Positions 51,640 through 64,000 of a stretch of 64,000 nucleotides of DNA are shown here, piece by piece (position 1 is the stretch's first letter; every line of letters begins with the position of its first letter). The stretch lies in contig JAHLMK010000004.1 in assembly GCA_019915135.1 (NCBI GenBank), positions 1,612,001-1,676,000 of the forward strand. Reading direction: 5' to 3'. Made by a program: the position numbers and the translations under genes. This DNA is from Strobilurus pachycystidiatus (Eukaryota; Basidiomycota; Agaricomycetes; Agaricales; Physalacriaceae). The notes beneath the pieces were generated by a model, which saw only the letters and a program-made list of their open reading frames with translations, had not been told where the DNA came from and did no database searches.

Positions 51640-52690
51640 CTAAGTATGTATGTTATTTGAGCACCACAAAACAAAACTCCCTTCCTTACGTCGATAAGCT
51701 TTTCTGGAAACAGTCCACTGCCTGCCTCGATGCGCATTCGAACGCTTCCTTTGACACCTGGATGGGCGAAATTCGGGCGTGCGGCGAATCCATGCGCAGT
51801 TCCTACAGTGTTCCCGTGAATCAATCGCGGATGGAGTGGCGTCCACGGTCCATGGAAACGAAACACGTAGTACGTACCAGTGTAATTGTGGCCACGACTG
51901 GAAATCGACGAAGTTGTCACCTCGGCCGGAGAACTCCGCTCCCGCGCAGACGCAGTAATTTGGAGAGTCGAGACCATGTCTTCTGTCCAGAAAGCATGAG
52001 TATCTACGAGTCATTTAGAAGGAGAGAGCTATCACATCTTCGGCGCACACCCAAGAGCACGGAACCTGTCATAGTACAATTCGATGAGTAGTATTCTGCC
52101 ATCAGGGAGGTGGCTGACCTTAATCCCCTTGATTTGGCTAATACTCGTACTGCCAGGGTGGCAGTTGACGAGACTATTGAAGGTGTCTGTGGCCCCGAAC
52201 CTAATTGCGACTGATCCGCCTTACTGTAGCAGAATCTCGGATGGATGTAGCTGTCAGTCGACGCTACTAAGTTGGTTCGCACTCCAACAATGGCACCGAT
52301 CTTCTCGTACGACTTTTGTGCCTTGAGCGCTGCCATAAACTGAAGGGGCATCCTTCAGCTTCAAGCACCATCCATTATTGAAGAACGTCAACGACAGATG
52401 TCCGCTCGGGAATGAGAGCGGGAATCGTAGAGTTCTCTTGCGTAAAGACCATCCCGATCCATGTCCAGATGGAAAACCTGTGGTCGGTATAGATACTCGG
52501 GCCTGGTCATGTTGTCGGGGTGGGACCTCTGGGACACAGACATCGCATGCCAGCACCTCAGCGAGCGAGTTGGCTATCACCTTGCCGTTGGGGGCTGCAA
52601 GCCCAATGATGTCGGTGAGGAAGACGACAGCTTGGTGAACGAGGCCACGCGCGCCGCGTCAGTAGGAGTGGTGAGGTTGGTAGGGTTCTT
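51640..52690 (-). pseudogene. Decayed dienelactone hydrolase copy
   Basis: Fragments in different minus frames align in order with the two intact neighbours: VVFLTDIIGLAAPNGKVIAN and SLAEVLACDVCVPEV (5' part), KAQKSYEKIGAIVG (middle), and VGTAHGFAARPNFAHPGVKG (C-terminal His region). The nucleophile motif GYCFGG is no longer recognisable, and several frame breaks and stops occur. No single frame or splice model restores a full protein. It is the third member of the tandem array. Confidence 0.75.
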
Positions 52691-52949
52691 CCAGGTCTGA
52701 TATAACGCCTTTCGGCTGCTCATCCAGTAAAGCCTGTGTGAGGCAATCGGTACAGCTCATGTTGCAACACGAGGTAGAAATTTCGGACCGCTGTTGTCCT
52801 GGTCTCAAGTCAAGTCCCTAGCCGTCAGTGTCGCGCACTGTCGCCGGGTCCGAAAGAACTCGTAAAAGGCTTTTTGGTCACATGTTCGTTCTGCGTCAAT
52901 CGAGTGAAAGAAAACTTAGACTCTGAAGAGCGACAGCAACATAAAAGAA

Positions 52950-54067
52950 TTAGACTGTCAACGTCTTATTGAACCAGTTGACGGTTTGCACGATACACCC
53001 TTCGAAACCTGCCTTGACATCCGGATATTCAAGGTTGGGTCGCGCCGCGAATCCGTGGGTTGTACCTGAAGATAGCAATGAGCATTTATCTATAATTGGC
53101 GTGAAGACTTCGAGTACCTTTGTAGTCGAAGAATTCACAGTCTAGGGACGCGTCTTTCTCTTTCTTGGCAACCATCGCAGCCTCTACACTTAGACGTTTC
53201 TCATGGGAGAGTCCCATGTCCTCTAAAGGTATGATCTCAATATACGCACGCGGCAAAAGATCAGATGAGATATACCTTCAGCAAAGGCCCATGAATTCGG
53301 AACCTAGAGACGACAATGACAACGTGCTTGAGGTGTATGGTCCAGGAAGAATCTACCTTGATAGCATCCAACGCCTTGAGAGAGAAACCACCTGGATGAG
53401 CAATGACAACGCTATCAAAGACGCTGGTAGAGCCCAGTCCTATGGCCACTGCGCCCCCAAAGCAATATCTGGCAGGGATCAGCAAAGTGGCGCAAGACAT
53501 GGTTTTCAGCCTACCCCACGGCACCAATCTTCTCGTATTTCTTCTCCGCCTGGACCTTAGCATGAACCTAGCGACACGACTAATCAAACTTGGGCAATGC
53601 GAGTTGAAGATATTGAGGACCCACATCCGTCACTCGCTTAATCGCGACCGATGGGCGATTTCGAATCATAGCTGGAAGCTTGGGGATGATGAAGATGAAG
53701 AGTTTGATCTTATCCCAGAGAGACATCTTCTCCCCGACGCGTTCTGGTAGCTTCATTTCCTCCGACTTGACTGGAGGACGGCCTACCAGTGAATGCACAT
53801 GCACATGAGCAGCACTGTATCATAGCACTCCAGGTACATACCAGCAAACAAGTCAGGAACCCACACATCGCAGTCCAGCTCTTTGGCAAACAAGTCTGCC
53901 ATGACTTTGGGGTTGTTCAAGTTGAATCCAAAGATGTCTGTGAGCAGAAAGACTGCTCGTTTCGACGAGCCGGAGGGAGCAGGACTGAAGTAGGCGCCGT
54001 CGGTGGACATGGAACCGACTGTCTCGCCCTCCAGAGAGAAGCCTTTGAAGCATGAAGGGCAGCTCAT
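52950..54067 (-). CDS. Dienelactone hydrolase family protein (copy 1)
   Basis: About 245 residues in six or so exons. An alpha/beta hydrolase of the DLH family, which hydrolyses lactone or ester bonds in aromatic-ring breakdown and related reactions; the fungal substrate is unknown. It starts MSCPSCFKGFSLEGETVGSM. Key segments: AVFLLTDIFGFNLNNPKVMA, LDCDVWVPDLFAG, the nucleophile motif GYCFGG formed across a 47-bp intron, GLGSTSVFDSVVIAHPGGFS, then FAEEDMGLSHE (candidate Asp) and GTTHGFAARPNLEYPDVKAG (catalytic His). It ends FNKTLTV. All traced junctions keep frame. It is a tandem duplicate of the next gene. Confidence 0.88.
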
Positions 54068-54367
54068 GGCTATGAGAACGAACTTGATCCACTGTAGCGG
54101 AAGTGCGGAGGCGTATATATGTCTTCGGCAGCTTTACGTGTTCTCGCTGATCAAATGCGATTCTGGTCGGATCTGGGGGGTCCAAAGCGCGACGACGCGT
54201 CAGAAGCGCACTCGACGCGATATGAATATGACCATGTAACCATACTGAATAACCAGAACCACGGGTGGTGACAGGAAGAGAGATGGCGCGTGATAGAGAT
54301 GGTATGAACCTCAGAGCAACACAACTACTTGAAAAAATAAGTACATGAGGAGTGCGAGAAACTCGGA

Positions 54368-55476
54368 TTAGACAGTCAGCGTCTTCTTGAACCAGTTGAC
54401 TGTTTGCACGATAGATCCTTCGAAACCTGCCTTGACATCTGGGTATGCAAGGTTGGGTCGCGCCGCGAACCCGTGAGTTGTGCCTAGAATAGCAGTGAGA
54501 TTCTATCTATGATTGGCATGGGAGTGCGAGTACCTTTGTAGTCGACGAATTCGCAGTCAAGGGACGCGTCTTTCTCTTTTTTGGCGACCATCGTAGCTTC
54601 TACTTTGAGACGATTCTCATGGGACAGTCCGAAGTCCTCTGTGGATTTGACGTGAGCAAATACATTCGCGACAGGAGACCCGGTCGATCAAACCTTCAGC
54701 AAAGGCCCACGATGTCGGAACCTACATGGAGATGTCGATGACAGCTTGTTTGAGGTATTTTAGTATTTACCTTGATGGCGTCCAACTCCTTGAATGAGAT
54801 GGCGCTTGCGTGAGCGAGAAGGAGGCTATTGAAAACGTTGGTAGAGCCCAGTCCTATGGCGACTTTGCCCCCGAAGCAATATCTGGCAGGGATGAGCGAG
54901 GTGGCGCAGGACATGGTTTCTGATCCTACCCCACAGCGCCAATCTTCTCGTATTTCTTCTCCGCCTGGACCTTGGCATGAAGCTAGCAACACAGAGAAAT
55001 CAGATCTGGGAATTGCGATTCGAAAACGCTACTCACATCCGCCACTCGCTTGATTACGACGGGGGGGCGGTTGCGAAGCAGAGCTGGAAGCTTGGGGATG
55101 AGGAAGATGAAGAATTTGATCTTGTCCCAGAGCGACATCCTCTCCCCGGCGCGTTCTGGTGTCTTCAGGTCGTCCGCCTCAACGGGAGGACGGCCTGCCA
55201 TGCACATCAATGATCATTGACTTCCATGTTATGTGACGTCGAGCACATACCGGCAAACAGGTCAGGAACCCACACATCGCAGTCCAGTTCTTTGGCAAAT
55301 AGGTCTGCCATGACTTTGGGGTTGTTCAATTTGAAGCCAAAGATGTCTGTCAGCAGAAAGACGGCGCGTTTTGACGAGCCAGAGGGAGCAGGAGTGAAGT
55401 AGGCGCCGTCGATGGACATGGAACCGACCGCCTCACCGGCCAGAGAAAAGCCTTGGAAGCACGAAGGGCAGCTCAT
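54368..55476 (-). CDS. Dienelactone hydrolase family protein (copy 2)
   Basis: The same exon structure and close sequence as copy 1: MSCPSCFQGFSLAGEAVGSM, AVFLLTDIFGFKLNNPKVMA, GYCFGGKVAIGLGSTNVFN (nucleophile Cys, again split by an intron GTAGGA..TGCCAG), SLLLAHASAISFKELDAIKV, then EEDFGLSHENRLKVEA and GTTHGFAARPNLAYPDVKAG, ending FKKTLTV. Intact. The 5' end is divergent from the P4-ATPase gene, 452 bp away. A small plus frame at 55682-55972 in that spacer is not convincing. Confidence 0.88.
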
Positions 55477-55928
55477 GGCTATGGGGACAGGACAGAGCGA
55501 AGTTAGACTGGGAGACGCGTATATATATGTTTTCGGCAGCTTTATAACGTTGCTCTGATAACTGTTTTATGCTATTCTGGTCGGATCTGGCGCACAATTT
55601 AGCCGCGACGACGCGTCCGAAACGCACTCGACGGCGGTCGACGCCATAAAAATATGACAAACTCCCTGTGCACTGTCCGTATTGCCGAAACCAACATGGG
55701 TGATAAGTAAGAAGGAAGAAGGTGCAGACGTCGACGAAGCCGCTGTTGGCAAGCAGAGCCAAGCAACGTGCACTGCTTGTGGGCCTGTCATGCTCGTTGA
55801 GCTCATACCGCGTTCATTGCTGGCAACAGCAAAGGCGCACCCTCGGTCATCATCCCGACGCACCGACGAAGATCAGGGATCGTTGAACGAGTGTCTGGGC
55901 ATCTGCGACTGTGTCCCCGCATTCGTAT

Positions 55929-58900
55929 ATGTCAGATATCCCCCTGTATTCCCTGCGGAAAAACAAGAATAAAGCCGGATACACGCAGTTGAACGACACC
56001 GACGACCGCGAGGCGTCATCACCCACGAGTGGTCCGAGCAACATGCACGCGGCAGTGCGAGCAGCAGCAGCGTCGGCGGGCCCGTCATTCCGGCAGACAG
56101 GCAAACGGCGGACCCAGTACGCGGACGAGCCCGACGAGGAGGCTGGACTCCTAGGGGAGGATGACTACAACGACGCCGACGAGTTCGGGGCCGACGTCGA
56201 GAGCCCCCGCCCACAACCGACGAAATCGGTGCGTCAATGCTGTTGATTGCGTGTCCATGTCCGGTCTAATGGGCGGCGCAGAGGACGCCGTCGATACTGT
56301 CCAAGGGCAAGGACAAGGACAAGTCGAGGACAGTCCCATTTCGGCCGACAGGTGCGTCCCTGCCAGCGACGGTGCGCGCACGTTATAACTGATTTGCAGA
56401 GAAACTGCAGTCGCGCTTCCCGCCCAACATTGTGCGAAATCAAAAGTACAATGCCTTCACTTTCCTGCCCATCGTCTTCTACGAGCAGTTCAAGTTCTTC
56501 TTCAACTTGTACTTTCTGCTCGTCGCGCTATCCCAGTTCATACCCGCCCTCAAGATTGGTACGTCACTTACTTCCCACTGTAGACCACTGCTGATCATCT
56601 CATGCAGGATTTATTGCTACTTATATCGCCCCCTTGGCCTTTGTCCTCTTCGTGACCATGGGCAAGGAAGCCTACGACGACTACAAACGATACCAACGAG
56701 ATCGTGAAGCAAACTCACAGAAGTATCTCATAATTGAACCCCCCGGCCACTCCACCAATTCCCTTCTCGATACGCACGCCAACACCCGCTCTATCCCTTC
56801 TTCATCCATCCGCGTGGGCGATCTGGTCAAGCTCGAGAAGAACCAACGAGTCCCCGCAGATATGGTCCTCCTCCACACCTCAGACGCCTCTGGCACATGT
56901 TTCATTCGCACAGATCAGCTAGACGGAGAGACGGATTGGAAACTACGCGTCGCAGTGCCCGAGTGTCAGAAGCTGGACGAGAGCGACCTGGTTAGGTTGG
57001 ACGCAGAGGTCTATGCCGACGCGCCCATCAAGGACATTCACTCTTTCATCGGGACCTTTACACGAAATAGCCCGCAATCCCATACTGTCGAGCAGTCGGA
57101 TGTGCCTATGCATCCTCTACCTCCTTCAGTGTCTCCTCTGACGGCTGAGAACGTCTTATGGTCCAACACGGTGCTGGCTGCTGGTTCCGCGATATGTTTT
57201 GTTGTCTACACGGGACCAGAGACGCGTGCTGTCATGAACACTAGTCATCCAGAAACCAAGGTCGGACTGTTGGACTTGGAGATCAACAAACTGGCGAAGG
57301 TAGGCTGTCTCCACTAGTCAGTCTCCCAAACTGACCATGGTCTGTAGATTCTTTGCGCAGTCACTTTTGCTTTATCACTCGTTCTCGTCGCTCTGAACGG
57401 GTTCCGTGGTTCTTGGTACATCTATGTCTTCCGTTTCTTGATTCTCTTCTCTTCCATCATCCCAATCAGGTATGGAGTTTACACGCCGACTTTCTTGCGC
57501 TGTCCTCATCGTTACCAGTCTTCGGGTCAACTTGGATATGGGCAAGACGGTCTACGCGCAGCAGATCATGAACGATCCAGAAATCCCAAATACAATAGTG
57601 CGGACGAGCACATTGCCGGAGGAATTGGGGCGGATTGAATACCTTCTTAGTGATAAAACGGGAACCTTGACGCAGAATGGTACATTGCCATGTTCAAGTG
57701 CCTGCATACAACTTACACATTCGTTCTAGAGATGGAAATGAAGAAGCTGCATATGGGTACCATGTCGTACGGCTTTGATTCCATGGATGAGGTAGCGCAT
57801 CAATTGGCAGTCGCCTTTGGGGGCTCTAGTACGTTCCATTCATCTTTCTGAACTATCTTGAATCTTATGCCATCTCCTCATTACAGCACACGCTCGCCAC
57901 GGCTCCCTAACAACAGGAGCGCAGTTGGCTACTCGAGGCAGAAGGGACATGTCTTCAAGGGTACACGATGTCGTTCTCAGTCTTGCGCTATGTCACAACG
58001 TACGTCCTTCATCTGCCAATTTACTCAATCATAAAACTCAGAATTCATCAGGTTACTCCTGTCACTAACGATGACGGCTCTGTCACCTATCAAGCCTCGT
58101 CGCCCGATGAAGTCGCCATCGTCCAATGGACCCAATCCATCGGCTTGACTCTCGTCTTCCGAGACAGAACCAAGATCGAGCTGCAGACCCCGTCTGGATC
58201 CAGGATAACGTTCAACGTGCTCGAGATCTTCCCATTCACCAGTGAATCGAAGCGCATGGGTATCGTTGTGCAGGATGCCCAGAGCAGCGAGATCACCTTC
58301 CTGCAGAAGGGCGCTGATGTCGTCATGGCGAAGATTGTGCAGCGCAACGACTGGCTCGAGGAGGAAACTGCGAACATGGCCCGGGAGGGATTGCGGACAC
58401 TTGTCATGGCTCGGAAGCGTCTTAGTGCGCAGTCGTACAGCGAGTTCAAGGAGAAGCACCACGCCGCAAGTGTCCGTCTCGAGGGGCGCAACGAGGCTAT
58501 GGCTGGCGTGGTTGCGGAATATCTTGAGCACGACTTGGAACTACTTGGTTTGACGGGTGTCGAGGATAAGCTACAGGACGACGTCAAGTCGACATTGGAG
58601 CTGCTGAGGAATGCTGGGATCAAGATTTGGATGTTGACCGGTGACAAGATCGAGACGGCGCGCTGTATTGCGATCTCCACAAAATTGGTTGCCAGAAATC
58701 AGTACATTCATGAGGTGTCGAAATGTAAGTCTCGTCAATACCCTGGGGGACGCTGCTAAGATTCTGTTACAGTGAAAACTTCTGATGAAGTCCGAGATCA
58801 ATTGGAGTTCTTGCAGAGCAAACTTGATTGTTGTCTGGTCATCGACGGCGAGTCTTTGCAGGTACGCTCAATCATTCCTTGCATGTAGAAAACATCTGCT

Positions 58901-60015
58901 GATCATGATCTTAAGCTATGCCTCAATATGTTCAAGAACGAGTTCATCGAGATCGCCACCAAACTTTCCGCCGTCGTGGCTTGTCGCTGTTCGCCTACAC
59001 AGAAAGCCGACGTGGCCCGTTTGATCAGGAAACACACCCGGAAGCGCGTCTGCTGCATCGGGGATGGTGGTAACGACGTCAGCATGATCCAAGCTGCCGA
59101 TGTCGGCGTTGGTATCGTGGGCAAGGAAGGCAAACAGGCCTCGCTCGCCGCCGACTTCTCCGTCACGCAATTCAGCCATCTCACCAAGCTGCTACTCTGG
59201 CACGGCCGCAACTCGTATCGACGCTCGGCGAAGCTCGCGCAGTTCGTTATACACCGCGGTCTCATCATCTCCATCATGCAGGCCGTGTTTTCGGCGATAT
59301 TCTACTTTGCGCCCATTGCGTTGTACCAGGGGTGGCTCATGGTCGGGTACGCGACGGTGTATACTATGGCACCGGTGTTTTCGCTCGTACTGGATCGGGA
59401 CGTCAATGAGGATCTGGCCCTTTTGTATCCCGAACTGTACAAGGAGTTGACCAAGGTGATTAATTGTTACTCTCCTTTGCCCATCATTTTTCATTCGTAT
59501 TCACGCTGTCTCAATAGGGACGCGCGCTGTCCTACAAGACTTTCTTCACATGGTTGATGATCAGTCTGTACCAAGGGGCTGCCATTATGATCATGTCGCT
59601 TGTTCTGTTCGAGAACGAGTTCTTGCATATCGTTTCGATATCCTTCACCGCCCTCATCCTCAATGAGTTGATCATGGTTGCTCTGGAAATCACGACGTGG
59701 TATGTCCTTTCTCATCCCTGTTTTCTCTACATCTCAGTCCATTTACAGGCATCTGTACATGGTAATTTCGGAGGTTGTCACGCTGTTCTTCTATGTGATC
59801 AGTATAGCATTCCTACCGGAATATTTCGGTACGTTCACGTTGACATTGCCTTCATCGTCTACCCGCTGACAACCCATCTAGACTTATCTTTTGTTGTGAC
59901 ATTGGGTTTTGCTTGGAAGGTGGCTGTTATTGTTGCTATCAGCGCGATGCCATTATGGATTATCAAGTTTATACGCAGTCGCGTCGCGCCTGCTGCATAC
60001 AGTAAACTACTATAA
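55929..60015 (+). CDS. NEO1: P4-ATPase phospholipid flippase, Neo1 type
   Basis: Multi-exon. The ATG at 55929 is chosen because the longer frame opens from a GTG. The N-terminal 130 residues are polar and disordered. The ATPase follows: [70 protein letters not shown] (actuator DGET), the phosphorylation site [54 protein letters not shown] and ten-helix C-terminal segments ending [14 protein letters not shown]. Neo1/ATP9-class enzymes move aminophospholipids to the cytosolic face of Golgi and endosome membranes and, unlike other P4-ATPases, need no Cdc50 subunit. Traced junctions keep frame. Confidence 0.93.
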
Positions 60016-60373
60016 CTTTATTATGACCGAACTTGTAGCCATGGATTCTTTATATTGGTATTACTGACGAACTACAGTACTCGGTGCTGTGAGGCAGAAA
60101 TCTGTCATCTTTGCTTGTAGACTACCTTTCTGCCGTTCTCTTGCTGGCTGGGGTTTGTATAAATGAAGCGTTCAGGACGCGCCAGAGACGCGCTCACGCG
60201 TTGTCCCGATTCGGAACCGCATTTCTTTCTTATCTTACTCCCATCATCGCGCAACGACCTTTGTGCTTCTCGATGGTGCCTCATCTCAGACTTTGAAAGT
60301 AACGGGCAGGAATGCAAATTCTCTTGCCAGTCACCATCTCTCAGTGGCTTCCAAGCTCTAATCTCAACTCTCG
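60016..60373. other. Intergenic, promoter of amidohydrolase
   Basis: No gene seen. The sequence just before 60374 is CT-rich (CATCTCTCAGTGGC..AATCTCAACTCTC). Confidence 0.5.
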
Positions 60374-62247
60374 ATGGTTGATTACTCAAAACGACTCAAC
60401 TACTGGCTCTCGGGGTGGCGGAACCAGCCTCTGGAAAACGCGGAGGACGTTCTAGCTGCTGTCGACGGACCCAAGACGGTCTTCGAAGATGCTCCCCACA
60501 CCGCACTTATTATCAACAATGTTCGCCTTGCTCACCTTGACGAGGGCATGTCGAAAAAGCTTTGGAGAGTAGAATGCCAAGGCGCGAAGGTCGCGCAAGT
60601 GTCGCTCGTGGACGAATACTACCCGAAAGTAGAGCCACACCCGGGCCGTCAGACTTGGTACGAGATCGATGCGGGTGGGAGTATCATGTTACCTTCGTGC
60701 GTCAAATCACTATCATAAGTTATGAGACAGACTAGGGCCAATCTTCTTACACGTTCCAGCAGGTTATGCCACTCCCACATTCATCTCGACAAGTGCTTTA
60801 TTCTGGACCGATGCAGATGCGAAACAGGGTTCGTCCTCAGATCTTTGTGTATGTAGTGTGGCACAATCTGAATCGCGAAAATTGAATCTAGGGACTTCAA
60901 GGAGGCATTAGAGGTGACAGCGAAAGCTAAGCGAGACTTCCGGTTTGACCAAGAAGACTTACTCCGACGCGGACGTCGCTTGATACGGGAAAGTGTCGAG
61001 TGTGGAGTCACCTCGATGCGGGCACATGTTGAGGTCGACGGATACGTGGGAATGGCTTGCCTTGAGGCCGCCCTTCGCCTGAAGGAAGATTTCAAGGTCG
61101 CTTGTCACGTCCAGATTGCTGGTATGTACTATTATCTGATCAAGTTAAATCGGCCTGTATTGACCTAGATACCCGTCCAGTATTCGCCCAAGAGCCTCTA
61201 TTCACTTCCGCACTGGACGTAGAAGTAGGGTCTAACTACCGGCTACTCCAGGAGGCCGCTGAGCGACCAGAGGTGGAAGTCATCGGGTCTGCTCCTTACG
61301 TCGAGCCAACGATATCGCAGTCCAAACGAAACATAGCTCTGATTCTAGAGCTTGCAGGGCGACGCGGTGTTCATGCGGATTTCCATTTGGACTACAACCT
61401 CGACCCGAATTCAGAGCCTCTCATTTACGAGGTCATTTCCCAAGCGAATAGATTGCATCGATATTGGCTTCCAGTCCCAGCAGAAGTACGTCGTAAGCGC
61501 ATAACCATCGGACACGCCACCCGCCTGCAGCTCTTCACACCCGCGCAATGGAAGGATCTCGCGCACGCCATCGGGGCTCCGAGTCTTCCTATCACGTTTG
61601 TGGGGTTGCCTCAGTCGGATCTGTACATGCAAGGACGGGGCGCCACGGACGAGCCCCTCGGTGCACCCCGAAGCACCCTCCGCGTCCCTTACATCGCGCG
61701 CAAATACGGCTTGCAAATGGCGATGGGCGTGAACAACATCGAGAACGCGTTCACGCCGCAAGGCTCCGTGGACCCGCTCGCGCTATGCACACTTGGAGCG
61801 GCTGTATTCCAGTCGGCGACCCCGGAAGATATCAGGACACTCGCGGTATGTGACCCGACGTCTATCATCCAAAGCTCCATATACGTATGCCCCACGTTCT
61901 AGCGTTCCGTCACCCTGACCTCCAAGCTCGCCACAGGCGTCGAGCCCCCGCGCGGACTGTGTCCGGAGGAGGGCGACCCGGCGGATTTCGTGATCGTGCA
62001 TGGGAGCGAGAGTCTGGCGCAGGCCGTGCTGAACCCGAGCTACGACCGCTCTACGATTCGGCAGGGTATTGTCGTGGCGCGGAGGCGGACGAAGAGATGG
62101 GTGCGGTGTACGGAACCGTCGCCTGCCAGTGTGGTTCCGCAGATACTCCCCTGGTATCGGCGCGTGAGGTGGTTGTACACGCCATTGTTTGTGTACAAGT
62201 TGCTGATGGGACAGGCTTTCCGTAAGAACTACAAACCGGAGAGCTGA
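60374..62247 (+). CDS. Amidohydrolase, cytosine-deaminase-like
   Basis: Five exons encode a metal-dependent hydrolase of the amidohydrolase superfamily. The metal-binding HxH motif lies in LCHSHIHLDKCF, the next His in HADFHLDYN, then IGHATRLQLF and the Asn-rich MGVNNIENAF (where cytosine deaminases carry a catalytic Asp-containing loop, so the last ligand should be checked). SIMLPS and VTSMRAHVEVDG are further family signatures. Introns GTGCGT..CAGCAG, GTTCGT..TCTAG and others keep frame. It ends with a hydrophobic, basic tail (LYTPLFVYKLLMGQAFRKNY) that might associate with membrane. The substrate is not predictable; deamination or hydrolysis of a cyclic nitrogen compound is likely. Confidence 0.8.
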
Positions 62248-62510
62248 AGTGGGAGGAAGAGGCTACTTCTATACGGCTTCGAAATCGGTATTGGTTATCA
62301 GCGCATGAAGAAGCGCAAGTCTTGAGGATGAACACTTGGAATGCATAATTCTCAAAGTCGCTAGTCAAGGATGCTGCCTGAATGCCAGTTCCTCCAAGTC
62401 GTTCGCATACCGTGAAGGACAACGATCTATTACAGTGAAACAGCAAGATGTAGATATAGGTCATCGTAGAGTCGTGAAATCGTCAGAACATCCAAAAGCA
62501 AAAAGAGGCC

Positions 62511-63765
62511 TCAAACTTTCTTAACATACTCCTTCGCCGCCTTCTTACAACAGCGCTTCAGATCATCGGCGATCTGTTCTCTGTCCAGAACATGCCGCGC
62601 GGCGACCTCGTCGATGGCGTGCGACCTGAACGCGTATATGACGGTATCCGCGGCTGCCAGGAGGTCCTCCCGAGTGACGGGCGCGCCGGGCTGGGTCCCT
62701 GGGATGGGATCGTAGTGGCGCGCGGAAACACTGTGGCAGGTCGCGCGGAGGACGGTGGACATGGGGTCGAGGTCGGATGCGGGCGTGCATCGCACGGAGG
62801 AGTGGCTCGAGTTGGTTATGGCGCTGACTTTGCTGCGGCCGGAGACTTGGGTCGAGAAGTATGCCTTGTGCGTGGTATGAGATTCAAGGGCTGGAAGTAT
62901 GAATGTTGGGACGTACGAGGTTCATCTCGAAGAGGAAGATGGGGAAGACGACGAAGAAGTCTCTGTGGTGGTGTGAGTACATAGCGTTGATGTTAAGTAT
63001 GTAGACGAACATTGCAGCAGTGATGGGGAGCGTCATCGCCGAGCCCACTGCGTTGATAGTGGCGCGCTTCTTTGTCTTCTTCAGGACGGTGCTGATGTTC
63101 GACTGGATGAATTCAGCAGTTATTGGGGCACCCTCGGGTGTGGTGCCGTCAAAAGGATAGAGGACATAGACCTTTGCACGCGTGAGTCAAGGCAGTGACT
63201 ACGAGCATTCGGACGAACCTGTCCTATCTTCTTCTTGGGAGGCACACGGCCCAGCGCCTCGATGCGCGAGTTGGGCAGGGCGTGGATGACACCATTGGCG
63301 ACCTGTATACGAGGAGTAAGCACCCTGATGTAGAGGATTTACGCTTTGACGACTGACCCCGACCGCTTTCCCCTTGAAGCGCTTCCAGCGACCGGCAGTC
63401 GGCTCGAGACCCTTGCGGATCCTGTCGCCCTCGGCGATCTCCTCCTGCCACTTGCGTTCGACCTTCTTGACCAGGCCCTCCTTGGTGATATTCTTGCCCC
63501 ACGCGTCCTTCTGCGGCTTCTCGTACGGCGCGCGGGGAAGCGTGTAGAGAAAGTAGGGCGAGACTGGGTGCGGGCTCCGTTTCTTGGGGCGTTGCGGCGC
63601 AGGGAACGGGATCGCGAAGATGATCGTCGGCAAATAAGGACCCTCGGAGGTGAACGCCGTCGGGGTGGACGACGACGGGCTGAGAGCAGGTCCAGCCGCG
63701 GGCTCGTCGTAGGACGGCGGGTTCTCAGCAGAGTACCCCTTCTTCTCGGTCGAGTAGGCGGCCAT
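62511..63765 (-). CDS. Conserved fungal membrane protein of unknown function
   Basis: Five exons on the minus strand, starting at an ATG in perfect context (CCACCATGGCC, 63765). The N-terminal 50 residues are Ser/Pro-rich. Next comes YLPTIIFAIPFPAPQRPKKR, then a charged linker (KNITKEGLVKKVERKWQEEI) and GVIHALPNSRIEALGRVPPK. Two hydrophobic segments (VGSAMTLPITAAMFVYILN and FFVVFPIFLFEMNL) lie near residues 210-260. The C-terminal part after a GTACGT..ACAAG intron (AYFSTQVSGRSKVSAITNSS) is hydrophilic and helical, ending AKEYVKKV. I do not recognise the family by name. Confidence 0.7.
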
Positions 63766-64000
63766 GGTGGAGTAGAGTGAACTCGCTACGATGGCAGGCG
63801 ACGGGCTTTTGTGGTGAAGCTGAGGAAGCAGACAGCGGCGAGGGGCCAGCAGAAGTACTTATGTCAAACTCGGCGTCGTCTATGAATACAGATGCGTGGC
63901 GCGATTCGTGTAAGCACGGCTGCGGCAGAGGCCAGATCGCCGTCTTTGCATTGAACTCGGCGGCGCGGGCATGGAGAGCCTGAGGCTGTGAAGGCTGCAA
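63766..64000. other. Right edge, no gene supported
   Basis: A minus-strand frame open to the window edge (63725-64000) overlaps the start of the membrane-protein gene in another frame and has no domain. It could belong to a gene continuing outside the window. Confidence 0.4.

Noticed and set aside
55682..55972. A 96-residue frame upstream of the P4-ATPase
   Set aside because: It overlaps the P4-ATPase start in another frame and shows no family features.
63725..64000. Minus frame running off the right edge
   Set aside because: It overlaps the first exon of the membrane-protein gene in a different frame and shows no domain.

Overview
The window looks like nuclear DNA of a mushroom-forming basidiomycete (Agaricomycete). 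Genes are split by many 40-60 bp GT..AG introns. The conserved genes are eukaryotic housekeeping types: vacuolar carboxypeptidase S, Ca2+/H+ exchanger, tubulin cofactor D, V-ATPase subunit B, TCP11/Sok1-like protein and a Neo1-type P4-ATPase. The accessory genes are typical of Agaricomycetes: Plavaka transposase, DUF6698 protein, F-box proteins with an N-terminal coiled coil, and a Ty3/Gypsy retrotransposon. All identifications come from reading the sequence; no database search was run.

Layout. Positions 857-4077 hold a small membrane protein and carboxypeptidase S on the plus strand. A CAX-type exchanger gene on the minus strand has its last six exons at 4143-5377 and its first four at 30612-31298. 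The roughly 25 kb between them lie inside a single intron. Excising 5385-30565 together with one copy of a 2-bp target duplication restores a normal 51-bp intron, and the ten exons then add up to 1482 bp (493 codons plus stop) in frame. The inserted DNA is bounded by 9-bp inverted repeats and TTATAA-rich subterminal repeats. It carries a Plavaka-type transposase (10904-14819), a 2-oxoglutarate/Fe(II) dioxygenase-like protein (9455-10696), a DUF6698 protein (27049-29642), a viroplasmin/RNase H1-N-like protein (14882-26931, split) and at least two orphan genes.

Inside that DNA transposon sits an 11.3-kb Ty3/Gypsy element (15196-26501) with 1677-bp LTRs that look identical. It is inserted into an exon of the viroplasmin-like gene with a 4-bp target duplication (ACGC). 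Its gag, protease and pol frames are all open. It also carries a spliced antisense gene (17071-17714) with its own TATA box.

Right of the insertion come an NADPH-quinone-reductase-like MDR enzyme, a nested pair of MITEs (Harbinger-type and hAT-type, each with target duplications), two F-box genes, tubulin cofactor D, V-ATPase subunit B, a TCP11-family gene, a tandem array of dienelactone hydrolases (two intact, one decayed), a P4-ATPase flippase, an amidohydrolase and a conserved membrane protein. Several encode vacuole or endomembrane functions (carboxypeptidase S, CAX exchanger, V-ATPase B, Neo1-type flippase). There is no operon logic; the genes simply lie near each other.
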